From assembly GCF_000297055.2 (NCBI RefSeq), contig NC_022357.1:992001-1056000 (forward strand): a DNA stretch of 64,000 nucleotides. Direction: 5' to 3'. Within the stretch, counting starts at the first letter, position 1, and each line of letters opens with the position of its first letter. This DNA comes from Sulfuricella denitrificans skB26. Its GTDB lineage: Bacteria; Pseudomonadota; Gammaproteobacteria; Burkholderiales; Sulfuricellaceae. The translations under genes were made by a program, and so were the position numbers. Below the pieces are notes generated by a model that did not search any database, was not told where the DNA came from, and worked only from the letters and a program-made list of their open reading frames with translations. This document shows, piece after piece, positions 45,642-55,976 of the stretch.

Positions 45642-46943
45642 ATGGACTATCTCGATCTTTCTCCCATTCCCCGTGTCAGCGGCACCATCCTGTTGCCAGG
45701 CTCGAAAAGTATTTCCAATCGCACCCTGTTGCTGGCCGCGCTGGCCGAGGGCGTTACTGAGGTCAAGGCTCTGCTTGCTTCCGACGACACCCAGCATATG
45801 CTGGGTGCACTCAAACAACTGGGCGTCAACTGGACACAACATGGCGATAGCCGGAATTACCGGGTGGAGGGTGTGGGCGGCGAGTTTCCGGTGAAGTTGG
45901 CCGACCTGTTTCTGGGTAATGCCGGTACTGCCTTTCGTCCGCTGACTGCCGCTCTGGCGCTGTCTCACGGTGAATACCGATTGAGCGGCGTGCCACGCAT
46001 GCACGAGCGGCCGATCGGTGACCTGGTCGATGCGTTGCGCCAGCTTGGTGCGGATATCGCCTACATTGGCAACGATGGCTATCCACCGCTTGCTATCAAG
46101 CCGGCAGCGATCCAGGCAGGTCGGGTGAGCGTGCGCGGCAACGTGTCCAGCCAGTTTCTCACGGCGCTACTGATGGCCGCCCCGCTGGCGCGGCAGGACG
46201 TGACTATCGAGGTGGTCGGCGAACTGATCTCCAAGCCGTATATCGAGATCACCCTGAATCTGATGAGCCGATTCGGTGTCGAGGTCGAACGTCAAGGCTG
46301 GCAGGCATTTACCATTCATGCCGGACAGACCTATCGCAGCCCGGGCATGATCCATGTCGAGGGCGATGCTTCGAGCGCTTCCTATTTTCTGGCTGCCGGT
46401 GCGATTGGCGGCGGACCTGTGCGGGTCGAAGGTGTGGGAAAAGTCAGTATCCAGGGCGACGTGCGCTTTGCCGAGGCGCTGGCGCAGATGGGCGCCGAAG
46501 TTTCCATGGGCGATAACTGGATCGAGGCGCGCGCACCCAAAGGAGGGAAACTCAAGGCTCTAGACCTCGACTGCAACCATATTCCCGACGCAGCGATGAC
46601 TCTGGCGATAGCAGCCCTGTTTGCCGACGGAACGACCACCCTGCGCAACATCGCCAGTTGGCGGGTCAAGGAAACCGACCGCATTGCCGCCATGGCGACC
46701 GAACTACGCAAGGTTGGCGCAATAGTCGAGGAAGGGCCGGACTATATCTGCGTTACTCCCCCTGACGCTTCACGTCTTACCTCTCACGCTAGCATAGACA
46801 CCTATGACGATCACCGCATGGCGATGTGCTTTTCCCTGGTGGCGCTGGGTGGCGTGCCGGTCAGGATCAACGAACCCAAGTGCGTTGCCAAGACCTTCCC
46901 CGACTATTTCGAACGCCTGAGTTCAATAGCAAAAACGGCTTAA
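45642..46943 (+). CDS. aroA: 3-phosphoshikimate 1-carboxyvinyltransferase (EPSP synthase)
   Basis: 433 residues from ATG 45642; an ATG at 45615 would add nine residues not typical of the family. [20 protein letters not shown] carries the shikimate-phosphate Lys and Ser, [17 protein letters not shown] the PEP-loop, [20 protein letters not shown] the second substrate site, and [14 protein letters not shown] the C-terminal signature. It joins PEP to shikimate-3-phosphate. The [11 protein letters not shown] glycine is the normal glyphosate-sensitive form (class I-like). cmk starts 9 bp after its stop. Confidence 0.97.
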   Translation: MDYLDLSPIPRVSGTILLPGSKSISNRTLLLAALAEGVTEVKALLASDDTQHMLGALKQLGVNWTQHGDSRNYRVEGVGGEFPVKLADLFLGNAGTAFRPLTAALALSHGEYRLSGVPRMHERPIGDLVDALRQLGADIAYIGNDGYPPLAIKPAAIQAGRVSVRGNVSSQFLTALLMAAPLARQDVTIEVVGELISKPYIEITLNLMSRFGVEVERQGWQAFTIHAGQTYRSPGMIHVEGDASSASYFLAAGAIGGGPVRVEGVGKVSIQGDVRFAEALAQMGAEVSMGDNWIEARAPKGGKLKALDLDCNHIPDAAMTLAIAALFADGTTTLRNIASWRVKETDRIAAMATELRKVGAIVEEGPDYICVTPPDASRLTSHASIDTYDDHRMAMCFSLVALGGVPVRINEPKCVAKTFPDYFERLSSIAKTA

Positions 46944-46952
46944 GGATTTGTG

Positions 46953-47630
46953 ATGAACAACCCTTTACCAGAAATCCCGATTATCGCCATCGATGGTCCT
47001 TCCGCATCCGGTAAAGGGACGGTGGCACAACTCGTCGCTCAGGAGTTGGGCTATTACTATCTCGACAGCGGCGCCTTGTACCGGTTGCTTGCACTGGCGG
47101 CAGTGGGGCGCGGCGTGCCGTTCGACGACGAGGAGGGCTTGGCGCGCTTGGCGGAAGGACTGACCATTCGCTTCGAGGGTGGCGAAGTGTGGCTGGATGG
47201 AGAGCAGGTGGGGGATGCGATTCGCACCGAAGAATGTGGCAACGGCGCCTCGCGTATCGCTGCCTATCCCCGTGTACGTGCGGCGTTGCTTGATTTGCAG
47301 CGCGCCTTCCTCCAGGCTCCAGGGTTGGTTGCTGACGGTCGCGACATGGGATCGGTGGTGTTCCCTGGCGCGATGCTCAAAATATTTCTGACCGCCAGCG
47401 CGGAGGTGCGGGCCGATCGACGGTATAAACAGTTGATGGGTAAAGGAATGCATGCTAATATTAAACAGATTTTGCATGACATCAGGCAACGCGATGAGCG
47501 CGACAGTGCGCGGAGCGTGGCCCCATTGCAAAAATGTGCGGATGCCAGTCTGCTGGATACCAGTTCCATGACCATTGTCGAAGCGGTGGACGAGGTGCTG
47601 GCTTGGTTCCAGCAGGTTTGTGTCCGATAG
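46953..47630 (+). CDS. cmk: Cytidylate kinase
   Basis: 225 residues from ATG 46953, with aagga six bases upstream; the adjacent in-frame GTG at 46950 is less likely. The P-loop is IAIDGPSASGKGTVAQ, with YYYLDSGALYRLLALAA and LVADGRDMGSVVFPGAMLKIFLTAS for CMP binding, and a lid with RQRDERDSARSVAPL. It phosphorylates CMP and dCMP. aroA-cmk-rpsA is a widely conserved order. Confidence 0.97.
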   Translation: MNNPLPEIPIIAIDGPSASGKGTVAQLVAQELGYYYLDSGALYRLLALAAVGRGVPFDDEEGLARLAEGLTIRFEGGEVWLDGEQVGDAIRTEECGNGASRIAAYPRVRAALLDLQRAFLQAPGLVADGRDMGSVVFPGAMLKIFLTASAEVRADRRYKQLMGKGMHANIKQILHDIRQRDERDSARSVAPLQKCADASLLDTSSMTIVEAVDEVLAWFQQVCVR

Positions 47631-47792
47631 GCGCTTTGAGCTCCAACAGTTTGGTCGGTTGGCAGGAACTTTTTTTGCTATTGCGACAGGCTTTCCTTTT
47701 TTAGACTGTTAGAAATTTTTAGCGAGTGATAACTAACCCCGTTGCTTTTGCCATCCGGGCAACAGCCGGGCTTTTACAGGTTTTTTTAAACA

Positions 47793-49511
47793 ATGACTAC
47801 TGCTTCCCCTTCTGTTGCACCATCCACTGAAAGTTTCGCCTCTCTGTTTGAAGAGAGCTTGTCCCACCAGGAAATGCGCGCCGGCGAGGTGATTACCGCC
47901 GAGGTCGTGCGTGTCGATAACGACAGCGTGGTGGTTAATGCCGGCCTGAAATCCGAAAGCGTCATTGACGCCAACGAATTCAAGAACGACAAAGGCGAAA
48001 TCGAAGTGAAGCCGGGCGATTTCGTCAAGGTTGCGATCGAAATGCTGGAGGATGGCTACGGTTCGACCAAGTTGTCGCGCGAGAAAGCCAAACGCGTCGC
48101 CGCATGGCTGGATCTGGAAGCCGCCATGGAAGAGGGTACGCTGGTTAGTGGTATGGTCAATGGCAAGGTCAAGGGCGGCCTGACCGTGATGGTCAATGGT
48201 ATTCGTGCCTTCCTGCCGGGTTCGCTGGTGGATATTCGTCCGGTCAAGGACACTACTCCCTACGAAAACAAGGAAATGGAATTCAAGGTTATCAAGCTGG
48301 ACCGCAAGCGTAACAACGTTGTGGTTTCGCGCAAGGCCGTGCTGGAGCAGAGCCTGGGCGCCGAGCGTCAGGCACTGCTGGGCAACTTGAAAGAAGGTAT
48401 GGTCGTCAAGGGTATCGTCAAGAACATCACCGACTACGGCGCGTTCGTGGATCTGGGTGGTGTTGACGGTCTGCTGCATATTACCGATCTGGCCTGGCGC
48501 CGTGTCAAACATCCATCCGAAGTGCTGGCTGTGGGTGATGAAGTCGAAGCCGTGGTGCTCAAATTTGATCAAGAGAAGAACCGTGTTTCTCTGGGCGTCA
48601 AACAACTGGGCGACGATCCATGGGTCAACCTGTCCCGTCGCTACCCGCAAAGCACCCGCATGTTCGGCAAGGTCACCAACCTGACCGACTATGGTGCATT
48701 CGTCGAGATCGAGCAGGGTATCGAAGGTCTGGTGCACGTCTCCGAAATGGACTGGACCAACAAGAACGTGCATCCGGGTAAAGTGGTGCAGTTGGGTGAC
48801 GAAGTCGAAGTCATGATTCTGGAAATCGACGAAGAACGTCGTCGTATCTCCCTCGGCATGAAACAGTGTAAATCCAATCCATGGGATGATTTTGCTGTGA
48901 CCCACCAGAAGGGCAATAAAGTTTCCGGCCAGATCAAGTCCATCACCGACTTCGGCGTGTTCATCGGCCTGCCTGGCGGTATCGACGGCCTGGTGCACCT
49001 GTCCGACCTGTCCTGGAATATGCCCGGCGAAGAAGCAGTGCGCAACTACAAGAAGGGTGACGAAGTCGAAGCCATGGTGCTGGCGATTGACGCCGAGCGT
49101 GAGCGTATCTCCTTGGGCATCAAGCAGATGGAAGGTGATCCGTTCACCAACTATGTTGCCATGAATGACAAAAACAGCATCGTCAAGGGTATTGTCAAAT
49201 CGGCAGATGCTAAGGGTGCAGTCATCACTCTCGACGGCGAAGTGGAGGGCTACCTGCGTGCTTCCGAAGTGTCTCGTGACCGTGTCGAAGACATTCGCAC
49301 TCACCTGAAAGAAGGCGACGAAGTTGAAGCCAAAATCATCAATATCGATCGCAAGAACCGCAATATCAACCTGTCCATCAAGGCCAAGGATATGGCGGAC
49401 GAGGCAGATGTGATGCAGAAGATGTCGGCTAGCGATACTGGTGCTGCTGGCACCACCAACCTTGGGGCGTTGTTGAAGGCCAAGATGGATACGAAGCAAA
49501 CTGGCCAATAA
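47793..49511 (+). CDS. rpsA: 30S ribosomal protein S1
   Basis: 572 residues with six S1 repeats. The first two lie in the ribosome-binding N-terminus ([28 protein letters not shown]). The later four are clear from repeated [19 protein letters not shown] strands: [63 protein letters not shown] and a divergent sixth with [15 protein letters not shown]. It unwinds and docks mRNA on the 30S subunit. A longer 162-bp leader separates it from cmk, where its own promoter or autoregulatory site may lie. Confidence 0.98.
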   Translation: MTTASPSVAPSTESFASLFEESLSHQEMRAGEVITAEVVRVDNDSVVVNAGLKSESVIDANEFKNDKGEIEVKPGDFVKVAIEMLEDGYGSTKLSREKAKRVAAWLDLEAAMEEGTLVSGMVNGKVKGGLTVMVNGIRAFLPGSLVDIRPVKDTTPYENKEMEFKVIKLDRKRNNVVVSRKAVLEQSLGAERQALLGNLKEGMVVKGIVKNITDYGAFVDLGGVDGLLHITDLAWRRVKHPSEVLAVGDEVEAVVLKFDQEKNRVSLGVKQLGDDPWVNLSRRYPQSTRMFGKVTNLTDYGAFVEIEQGIEGLVHVSEMDWTNKNVHPGKVVQLGDEVEVMILEIDEERRRISLGMKQCKSNPWDDFAVTHQKGNKVSGQIKSITDFGVFIGLPGGIDGLVHLSDLSWNMPGEEAVRNYKKGDEVEAMVLAIDAERERISLGIKQMEGDPFTNYVAMNDKNSIVKGIVKSADAKGAVITLDGEVEGYLRASEVSRDRVEDIRTHLKEGDEVEAKIINIDRKNRNINLSIKAKDMADEADVMQKMSASDTGAAGTTNLGALLKAKMDTKQTGQ

Positions 49512-49537
49512 CAACCCAACCTCGGAAGGTCAAGCTT

Positions 49538-49819
49538 ATGACAAAATCGGAGCTGATTTCGAAGCTGGCGATGCGTTACCCGCAACTGGTAACTAAAGAC
49601 GCAGAACTGGCAGTGAAGACGATCCTCGACGCAATGGGTGATAGTTTGTCCCAGGGCGAACGGATCGAGATTCGGGGATTCGGCAGTTTTAGCCTGAATT
49701 ACCGGCCCCCCAGAGTGGGTCGCAATCCCAAAACCGGCGGCAAGGTGAGCGTGCCTGAAAAGTACGTGCCACACTTTAAAGCCGGAAAGGAATTGCGCGA
49801 GCGGGTTGATGCCAATTAA
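49538..49819 (+). CDS. ihfB: Integration host factor subunit beta
   Basis: 93 residues. [33 protein letters not shown] and [51 protein letters not shown] are the IHF-beta sequence, including the R-x-G-x-G-S-F and P-R-x-G-R-N-P-K-T-G motifs. It pairs with IhfA to bend DNA at specific sites. It lies 26 bp after rpsA with an aaggtcaagc leader, the standard rpsA-ihfB order, and is followed by a strong terminator. Confidence 0.97.
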   Translation: MTKSELISKLAMRYPQLVTKDAELAVKTILDAMGDSLSQGERIEIRGFGSFSLNYRPPRVGRNPKTGGKVSVPEKYVPHFKAGKELRERVDAN

Positions 49820-49854
49820 AGCGGGCAAGTTGGGCTACTGACTAACCGCAAGGC

Positions 49855-49891
49855 AAGGCGGCATAATCGAAAGATCATGCCGCCTTTTTAT
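49855..49891 (+). terminator. Rho-independent terminator after ihfB
   Basis: aaggcggcat (49855-49864) pairs perfectly with atgccgcctt (49877-49886), followed by ttttta. It closes the rpsA-ihfB transcript 36 bp after the ihfB stop and separates it from lapA. Confidence 0.9.
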
Positions 49892-49912
49892 TGTTTAAAT
49901 GATTGAGAAATA

Positions 49913-50182
49913 ATGCGCTACTTGTCCTGGTTGTTTGGTTTCGCTCTGTTCCTGCTGGCCTTGGGTTTTGCAGTGAAGAACAGCGACACCGTTGTGGTCA
50001 ATTATTATTTGGGGTACCAGTGGCAGGCGCCGATGGTTTTGGTGCTGCTGGTATTTCTCATTGCCGGTGTTGCGATTGGTGTGGCGGCCAGTCTGGGCTT
50101 TATATTCAGGCAGCGACGCGAGATTTTTTTCCTGAAGCGGGAAATGCGGGCCAGGGCGCAGGCGGTCAAGAGTGATGAGTAA
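49913..50182 (+). CDS. lapA: Lipopolysaccharide assembly protein A domain protein (LapA)
   Basis: 89 residues with two membrane helices (about 4-21 and 40-62). NSDTVVVNYYLGYQWQAPMVLVLLVFLIAGVAIGV and a charged tail (RQRREIFFLKREMRARAQ) follow. This is the DUF1049/LapA pattern. In E. coli LapA works with LapB to control LpxC turnover and lipopolysaccharide amount. The lapB gene follows 49 bp later. Confidence 0.92.
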   Translation: MRYLSWLFGFALFLLALGFAVKNSDTVVVNYYLGYQWQAPMVLVLLVFLIAGVAIGVAASLGFIFRQRREIFFLKREMRARAQAVKSDE

Positions 50183-50231
50183 TGAGTGAGACTCACTTTT
50201 TCCTCTTACGCAATACGCTAACTAATTAAAG

Positions 50232-51431
50232 ATGGAATTCGAATACTGGTGGCTCCTGACTTTCCCGTTGTTTTTCAGCCTGGGCTGGATGGCGGCGCGG
50301 ATCGATATCAAGCATGTCCTGTCGGAATCGCGCAGGCTGCCCGCTTCCTATTTTCAGGGGTTGAACTTCCTTCTCAACGAGCAGACCGACAAGGCGATCG
50401 AGGCTTTCATCGAAATCGCTAAGGCCGATAATGAGACGGTCGAATTGCAATTTGCTCTCGGCAGCTTATTCCGCCGACGAGGTGAGGTGGAGCGGGCCAT
50501 TCGCATGCACCAGAGCCTGCTGGAGCGTAGCGACCTGGAAGAAGAAAAGAAGCTGACCGCGATGAACGAACTGGGTCAGGATTACCTGAAAGCAGGCTTG
50601 CTGGATCGTGCGGAGCAGGTTTTCAGCGAGTTGCAGCAAACCCGCTATTCCAGCGGAGCACTGAAATACCTGCTGGAAATCTATGTGCTGGAAAAGGATT
50701 GGCTTAAGGCGGTCGAGGCGGCGCACAGGCTGGGCGAAATTTCGAGCCGTTCCTACCAGGTCGAGATTGCCCATTTTTTCTGCGAGCTGGCGGCCAGCGA
50801 GATTGCCCATTCCGACCATGCAGCGGCACGACAACATCTGGATGAAGCACTGCGGGTGAATCGCGACAGCGTGCGCGCCAATATACTGCATGGCGACATT
50901 GAAGTCGCTGAAGGGCGGCACGATGCCGCGATTCAGTGCTGGAAGCGAGTTGAAACGCAAAACCCGGCTCACCTTGCTCTGGTGGCGGAGCGCCTCCTGG
51001 CGAGCCATCGCACACTCGACCGGTTTGCCGAAGGCATGGATCTGCTGCGTGGTTATCTGGCGCGCTATGGTTCATTGGATATGCTGAACGTGATCTTCCA
51101 GGCAGTACTAGAGACCGAGGGGCCACAGGTTGCCTACCAGCTGGCGCGCGATGAATTGCGACGTAATCCCAGCATGCGTGGCCTCGACCGACTGCTGGAG
51201 GCGCAATTGATGGAGGCTCCCGCCGAGCGCAGGCAGGATCTACAGCTGGTGCATAATTTAATCCATCAGCATTCCGCCGGACTGGCGTTGTATCGCTGCG
51301 AGAACTGCGGATTCAGGGCGCGCCAGTATTTCTGGCATTGCCCCGCCTGCGGCAAGTGGGAAACTTATCCGCCGCGCCGCAGCGAGGAAACCGAAGTGCT
51401 GGTCAAAGCCAGTATGCAGGATTTAATGTAA
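50232..51431 (+). CDS. lapB: Lipopolysaccharide assembly protein B (LapB/YciM)
   Basis: 399 residues. One N-terminal membrane anchor ([20 protein letters not shown]) is followed by a TPR array (about 35-340; e.g. [46 protein letters not shown]). A C-terminal rubredoxin-like zinc module has CENCG and CPACG (about 355-375). LapB adapts LpxC for degradation by FtsH. Length and all three parts match the family. pyrF starts 2 bp after its stop. Confidence 0.95.
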   Translation: MEFEYWWLLTFPLFFSLGWMAARIDIKHVLSESRRLPASYFQGLNFLLNEQTDKAIEAFIEIAKADNETVELQFALGSLFRRRGEVERAIRMHQSLLERSDLEEEKKLTAMNELGQDYLKAGLLDRAEQVFSELQQTRYSSGALKYLLEIYVLEKDWLKAVEAAHRLGEISSRSYQVEIAHFFCELAASEIAHSDHAAARQHLDEALRVNRDSVRANILHGDIEVAEGRHDAAIQCWKRVETQNPAHLALVAERLLASHRTLDRFAEGMDLLRGYLARYGSLDMLNVIFQAVLETEGPQVAYQLARDELRRNPSMRGLDRLLEAQLMEAPAERRQDLQLVHNLIHQHSAGLALYRCENCGFRARQYFWHCPACGKWETYPPRRSEETEVLVKASMQDLM

Positions 51432-51433
51432 TC

Positions 51434-52138
51434 ATGAGCAATCCCCAAATCATTGTCGCTCTCGATTTCGCAGTGCAGAAGGACGCACTTGCGCTGGTAG
51501 ACAGGCTCGATCCCAAGCTGTGCCGGCTCAAGGTCGGCAAGGAAATGTTCACAGCCAACGGCCCGGTGCTGGTGGAGACGCTTATTCAGCGTGGATTCGA
51601 GGTATTCCTGGACTTGAAATTCCACGACATCCCCAACACCGTGGCAAGCGCCTGCAAAGCAGCAGCCCAGTTGGGCGTGTGGATGGTGAATGTCCATGCG
51701 CTGGGCGGACGTCGCATGATGGAAGCGGCGCGCGAATCGTTGGAGAGTGTGACCTCGCGGCCCAAGCTGATCGCGGTGACCGTGCTGACCAGCATGGGCC
51801 AGGCGGATTTGAATGAACTGGGCATACCCGGCGAACCGCGAGATACCGTGCTGCGGTTGGCGAAGCTGGCGCAGGCCAGCGGTCTGGATGGGGTAGTGTG
51901 CTCCGCGCAGGAGGCACAAGTGCTACGGCAAGAACTGGGGGCGGATTTCTGTCTGGTTACGCCCGGAATCCGCCCGGCGAACGCCGCTCAGGACGACCAG
52001 GTGCGCATCGTCACGCCCGCCGAGGCAATCCGCCTTGGCTCGGATTATCTGGTGATCGGTCGGCCCATAACCAAGGCGGCAGATCCCCTGCAGGTTCTAC
52101 AGCAAATCAATTTTGAACTTAGTGGAGAAAAGCAATGA
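51434..52138 (+). CDS. pyrF: Orotidine 5'-phosphate decarboxylase
   Basis: 234 residues from ATG 51434. [29 protein letters not shown] and the catalytic [11 protein letters not shown] (Asp-Lys-Asp network) are complete. [41 protein letters not shown] closes the phosphate site. It makes UMP in the last step of pyrimidine synthesis. It is tightly linked to lapB (2-bp gap) and overlaps the sugar dehydrogenase gene by 4 bp. Confidence 0.97.
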   Translation: MSNPQIIVALDFAVQKDALALVDRLDPKLCRLKVGKEMFTANGPVLVETLIQRGFEVFLDLKFHDIPNTVASACKAAAQLGVWMVNVHALGGRRMMEAARESLESVTSRPKLIAVTVLTSMGQADLNELGIPGEPRDTVLRLAKLAQASGLDGVVCSAQEAQVLRQELGADFCLVTPGIRPANAAQDDQVRIVTPAEAIRLGSDYLVIGRPITKAADPLQVLQQINFELSGEKQ

Positions 52139-53457
52139 AAGTTAGCGTGATCGGCACCGGCTATGTCGGCCTGGTGACAGGCACCTGCCTGGCGGAAGTG
52201 GGCAACGATGTATTGTGCCTGGACGTGGATGTGAACAAGATCAACATCCTCAAGCAGGGCGGCATCCCGATTTACGAGCCGGGCCTGGAAGACATGGTCA
52301 AGCGCAACGTGGCCGCAGGCCGGCTGCGCTTCACCACCGACGTGGCCGAGAGCGCAAAGCACGGTGCGATTCAGTTCATCGCCGTGGGCACGCCGCCGGA
52401 CGAAGACGGCTCCGCCGACCTGCAGTACGTGGTTGCCGCGGCGCGTGCCATCGGCCAGAACATGCAGGAATACAAGGTGATCGTGGACAAGTCCACAGTG
52501 CCGGTAGGCACCGCCGACAAAGTCCGTGCCGCAGTCCAGGAAGAGCTGAGCAAGCGCGGTACCCAGCTCGAGTTCAGCATCGCTTCCAACCCGGAATTCC
52601 TCAAGGAAGGCGCGGCGGTGGAAGACTTCATGCGTCCCGACCGTATCGTGCTCGGTGCCGAGGACGCCCGTGCCGTGGAACTGATGCGCTCGCTGTATGC
52701 ACCCTTCAACCGCAACCACGACCGCCTGATCGTGATGGACATCAAGTCCGCCGAACTCACCAAGTATGCTGCCAACGCCATGCTCGCCACCCGCATCTCG
52801 TTCATGAACGAACTGGCCTTACTGGCCGAGAAAATGGGTGCGGACATCGAGAACGTGCGCCACGGCATCGGTTCCGATCCGCGCATCGGCTACCATTTTC
52901 TCTATGCCGGCTGCGGCTATGGTGGTTCCTGCTTCCCCAAGGACGTGCAAGCAATGCAGCGCACCGCCAAGGAATATGGCAGCGAGCTGCGCATCCTGAA
53001 TGCCGTGGAAGTGGCGAACGAGCGCCAGAAGGAAGTGCTGCTCGACAAGATCACCGCCAGATTCGGCACCGATCTCAGCGGCAAGAACATCGCTATCTGG
53101 GGCCTCGCATTCAAGCCTAACACCGATGATATGCGCGATGCCCCCAGTCGTGTGCTGATCAAGGGGCTGTGGGAGCGCGGTGCCACCGTGACCGCGTACG
53201 ACCCGGTAGCGATGCATGAGGCCACGCGAATCTTTGGCAACGATCCTCGTTTGAAACTGGTGGACACACCGATGGCGGCACTGGAGGGTGCGGATGCCCT
53301 GGCTATTGTCACTGAGTGGCAAGTGTTCCGTGCGCCGGATTTCGTCGCGCTTAAAGCCCAGCTCAAGAACCCGGTGATCTTCGACGGCCGCAACCTGTAC
53401 GATCCGAAGGATGTGCGTGCGGCGGGGATTGAGTATTTCGCTATCGGAAGGTTGTAA
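52135..53457 (+). CDS. ugd: UDP-glucose/GDP-mannose dehydrogenase family protein (UDP-glucose 6-dehydrogenase)
   Basis: 440 residues. The N-terminal NAD site is [84 protein letters not shown] and the catalytic Cys in [12 protein letters not shown] fit UDP-glucose dehydrogenase. The C-terminal domain has [17 protein letters not shown]. It oxidises UDP-glucose to UDP-glucuronate for surface polysaccharide. Its start overlaps pyrF (ATGA), and it leads into the heptose genes. Confidence 0.95.
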   Translation: MKVSVIGTGYVGLVTGTCLAEVGNDVLCLDVDVNKINILKQGGIPIYEPGLEDMVKRNVAAGRLRFTTDVAESAKHGAIQFIAVGTPPDEDGSADLQYVVAAARAIGQNMQEYKVIVDKSTVPVGTADKVRAAVQEELSKRGTQLEFSIASNPEFLKEGAAVEDFMRPDRIVLGAEDARAVELMRSLYAPFNRNHDRLIVMDIKSAELTKYAANAMLATRISFMNELALLAEKMGADIENVRHGIGSDPRIGYHFLYAGCGYGGSCFPKDVQAMQRTAKEYGSELRILNAVEVANERQKEVLLDKITARFGTDLSGKNIAIWGLAFKPNTDDMRDAPSRVLIKGLWERGATVTAYDPVAMHEATRIFGNDPRLKLVDTPMAALEGADALAIVTEWQVFRAPDFVALKAQLKNPVIFDGRNLYDPKDVRAAGIEYFAIGRL

Positions 53458-53465
53458 TCTGATTT

Positions 53466-53527
53466 AACCGCAGAGACGTAGAGGCGCGGAGGAATCAAGA
53501 TATTCTCTGCGTCTCCGCGCCTCTACG
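53466..53527. repeat. Dispersed inverted repeat, copy D, adjacent to the hldE start
   Basis: The arms gtagaggcgcggag (53478-53491) and ctccgcgcctctac (53513-53526) are perfect over 14 bp with a 21-base loop. The outer parts aaccgcagagacg and cgtctctgcg-like segments extend the pairing less well. It ends 13 bases before the hldE ATG, so in mRNA the stem would lie next to the ribosome site. Confidence 0.82.
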
Positions 53528-53539
53528 GTGGAAAAAACT

Positions 53540-54472
53540 ATGCTACCTAACTTTGAAAATGCCCGCGTTCTGGTCGTGGGCGACATCATGCTCGACCGTT
53601 ACTGGTTCGGCGAGGTGAGCCGTATCTCGCCCGAGGCGCCGGTGCCGGTGGTGCATGTGAGTCGCACCGAAGAGCGCCCGGGTGGTGCCGCCAACGTGGC
53701 GCGCAATGCCGCGGCGCTGGGGGCCAGAGTTTCCCTGTTGTCGGTGGCGGGCAAGGATGAGGCGGGAGACAGTCTGGCCCGCCTGCTACACGACGAGAAC
53801 GTCAATGTCGTGCTGCACCGCGATGCAGGCCTGGATACCACTATCAAACTGCGAGTGATCGGGCGGCAGCAGCAGTTGCTGCGCATCGATTTCGAAACCC
53901 AGCCGAGCCATGAGGTGCTGCTCAACAAGCTGGCGGATTTCGAAAAAATGCTGGCTGGTGCCGATGTGGTGATCCTGTCGGACTACGGCAAGGGCGGGTT
54001 GACCCATATCCGCCAGATGATCGAATTGGCGAATGCCACGCACAAGCCAGTGCTGGTCGATCCCAAGGGCGACGATTACGCGCGCTACCACGGTGCCACT
54101 CTGCTGACGCCAAATCGGGGTGAATTCCGCGAGGTGGCGGGAAGCTGGAAAAGCGAGGAAGAACTGGCGAAGAAAGCACAGCAGTTGCGCCTAGATCTCA
54201 ATCTACAGGCGCTACTGGTGACCCGCAGCGAAGAGGGGATGACGCTCTACCGCGAAGCAGGTATGGTGCACGAGCATGCCCTGGCGCGCGAGGTTTACGA
54301 TGTCAGCGGCGCAGGCGACACCGTGATCGCCACCTTGGGCGTGATGCTGGCGAGTGATTCCACCATGCCCGAGGCAGTGCGCGTCGCCAATCTTGCCGCC
54401 GGCATCGTGGTCGGCAAGCTCGGTACGGCGGTGGTGAGCTGCGATGAACTGATTACAGAATTGAACAAATAA
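53540..54472 (+). CDS. rfaE1: D-glycero-beta-D-manno-heptose-7-phosphate kinase
   Basis: 310 residues from ATG 53540; a GTG at 53528 overlaps the repeat and is less likely. PfkB/ribokinase-fold motifs are [17 protein letters not shown] (substrate) and [17 protein letters not shown] (catalytic Asp and anion hole). This is only the kinase half of HldE; the cytidylyl/adenylyl half (RfaE2/HldC) must be separate. The ribosome site is probably ggtgga at 53527-53532. It makes the bisphosphate for ADP-heptose, used in lipopolysaccharide core. rfaD follows 11 bp later. Confidence 0.95.
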   Translation: MLPNFENARVLVVGDIMLDRYWFGEVSRISPEAPVPVVHVSRTEERPGGAANVARNAAALGARVSLLSVAGKDEAGDSLARLLHDENVNVVLHRDAGLDTTIKLRVIGRQQQLLRIDFETQPSHEVLLNKLADFEKMLAGADVVILSDYGKGGLTHIRQMIELANATHKPVLVDPKGDDYARYHGATLLTPNRGEFREVAGSWKSEEELAKKAQQLRLDLNLQALLVTRSEEGMTLYREAGMVHEHALAREVYDVSGAGDTVIATLGVMLASDSTMPEAVRVANLAAGIVVGKLGTAVVSCDELITELNK

Positions 54473-54483
54473 AGGAAAACACC

Positions 54484-55479
54484 ATGTACTACATCGTCAC
54501 CGGCGCAGCCGGCTTTATCGGCGCCAACCTCGTCAAGGGGTTGAACGACCGCGGCATCACCGACATCATCGCGGTAGACAATATGAAAAAGGCCGACAAA
54601 TTCAAGAATCTGGTGGATTGCGAGATCGCCGATTATCTCGACAAGGAAGATTTTCTCGACCTTATCCTGGACGGCGCATTCGAAGGCGATGTCGCCGCCA
54701 TTTTTCACGAGGGCGCCTGCTCCGACACTATGGAGACCGATGGTCGCTACATGATGGAGAACAACTACCGTTACACCGTGTCACTGCTGGATTATTGCCA
54801 GAACGAGGACGTGCCCCTGCTGTACGCTTCCTCGGCCAGCGTTTACGGTGGTGGTTCGGTGTTCAGCGAGTCGCGCGAGCACGAGGGACCGCTCAACGTC
54901 TATGGCTATTCCAAGTTCCTCTTCGACCAGTACGTGCGCCGCATGTGGCAGCACAAAACCTCACAGATCGTCGGCTTCCGCTATTTCAACGTGTACGGTC
55001 CGCGCGAGCAGCACAAGGGGCGTATGGCCTCGGTGGCCTTTCATTTCTTCAACCAGTACCAGGCCGAAGGCAAGGTCAAGCTGTTCGACGGTTGTGACGG
55101 CTATGCCAACGGCGAGCAGCGGCGCGATTTCGTGTCGGTGGAGGATGTGGTCAAAGTTAACATGTGGTTTCTCGATCACCCCGAGCAGTCCGGCATCTTC
55201 AATCTCGGCACCGGCAACAGCCAGACCTTCAACGACGTGGCCGTGGCGGCCGTGAACAGCTGCCGCAAGGCCAAGGGCGAAGCGCCGCTTGGCCTGAAGG
55301 AAATGCAGGCGCAGGGACTGGTCGAATACGTGGCCTTTCCAGAGGCGCTCAAGGGCAAGTACCAGAGTTTTACCCAGGCGGATATCTCCGCGTTGCGCAC
55401 GGCGGGTTACGATGAGCCGTTCCTGACTGTGGAGCAGGGCGTGGAGCGTTATGTGGATCATCTGCGTCAACGCGTGTAG
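54484..55479 (+). CDS. rfaD: ADP-L-glycero-D-manno-heptose 6-epimerase
   Basis: 331 residues. The N-terminal NADP site reads [22 protein letters not shown], followed by [12 protein letters not shown], which is specific to HldD. The catalytic triad includes SSASVYGGG and Y-S-K-F ([15 protein letters not shown]). [27 protein letters not shown] is diagnostic. It epimerises ADP-heptose for inner-core lipopolysaccharide. It has a good ribosome site (aaggaaaacacc). Confidence 0.96.
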   Translation: MYYIVTGAAGFIGANLVKGLNDRGITDIIAVDNMKKADKFKNLVDCEIADYLDKEDFLDLILDGAFEGDVAAIFHEGACSDTMETDGRYMMENNYRYTVSLLDYCQNEDVPLLYASSASVYGGGSVFSESREHEGPLNVYGYSKFLFDQYVRRMWQHKTSQIVGFRYFNVYGPREQHKGRMASVAFHFFNQYQAEGKVKLFDGCDGYANGEQRRDFVSVEDVVKVNMWFLDHPEQSGIFNLGTGNSQTFNDVAVAAVNSCRKAKGEAPLGLKEMQAQGLVEYVAFPEALKGKYQSFTQADISALRTAGYDEPFLTVEQGVERYVDHLRQRV

Positions 55480-55537
55480 CGCTGCAGCGTTATGAGGATT
55501 GCAAGTCTGTTTCGTTAATCAACACTAGGGGATTTTC

Positions 55538-55849
55538 ATGAAAAAACTGTTTCTTATCCTGATCGCCTGTTTCGCCTTTGCTACCACCGCTTTTGCGGGC
55601 CCGGTCAATCTGAATAGCGCCACTACCGCCGAGCTGGAAGTCCTGAATGGCGTTGGCCCGGTTAAAGCCAAAGCGATCATGGACTATCGCGTCAAGAATG
55701 GCCCTTTCAAGTCGGTGGATGATCTGGAAAAGGTACCGGGTTTCGGAAAAAAGACAGTGGACAAGCTGCGCGCCGACCTGACGGTGACCAGTGGTGCGGC
55801 GCCCTCCAAGGTTGCAGGAAAGCCCAAGGCTGCGGCTGATAAGAAGTAA
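55538..55849 (+). CDS. ComEA-like helix-hairpin-helix protein
   Basis: 103 residues. Signal peptide KKLFLILIACFAFATTAFAG, then PVNLNSATTAELEVLNGVGPVKAKAIMDYRVKNGPFKSVDDLEKVPGFGKKTVDKLRADLTV, two helix-hairpin-helix motifs as in the ComEA DNA receptor. The C-terminus is a short Lys/Ala tail. It probably binds double-stranded DNA in the periplasm during uptake. Single-domain ComEA proteins of this size are common in proteobacteria, including in strains not known to be competent. A hairpin follows the gene. Confidence 0.92.
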   Translation: MKKLFLILIACFAFATTAFAGPVNLNSATTAELEVLNGVGPVKAKAIMDYRVKNGPFKSVDDLEKVPGFGKKTVDKLRADLTVTSGAAPSKVAGKPKAAADKK

Positions 55850-55870
55850 CTGCTACCGGAGCACTGCTAA

Positions 55871-55894
55871 AACAGCCCCGTTCGCGGGGCTGTT
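55871..55894 (+). terminator. UUCG-tetraloop hairpin after comEA-like gene
   Basis: aacagccccg (55871-55880), loop ttcg and cggggctgtt (55885-55894) form a perfect 10-bp stem with a very stable tetraloop, 22 bp after the stop. The following gctattt is only weakly T-rich. Confidence 0.8.
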
Positions 55895-55976
55895 GCTATT
55901 TGCGGGGTATGTTTGAGTGTTTCTGGAAAATGCTTTAAATTGAACAAATTGCTATTAAACAGAAAGAGAGTCGCGT

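Noticed and set aside
47733-49514. 593-codon frame on the minus strand opposite rpsA
   Set aside because: It mirrors the S1 gene exactly, has His/Gln-rich composition typical of antisense frames and no recognisable domain.
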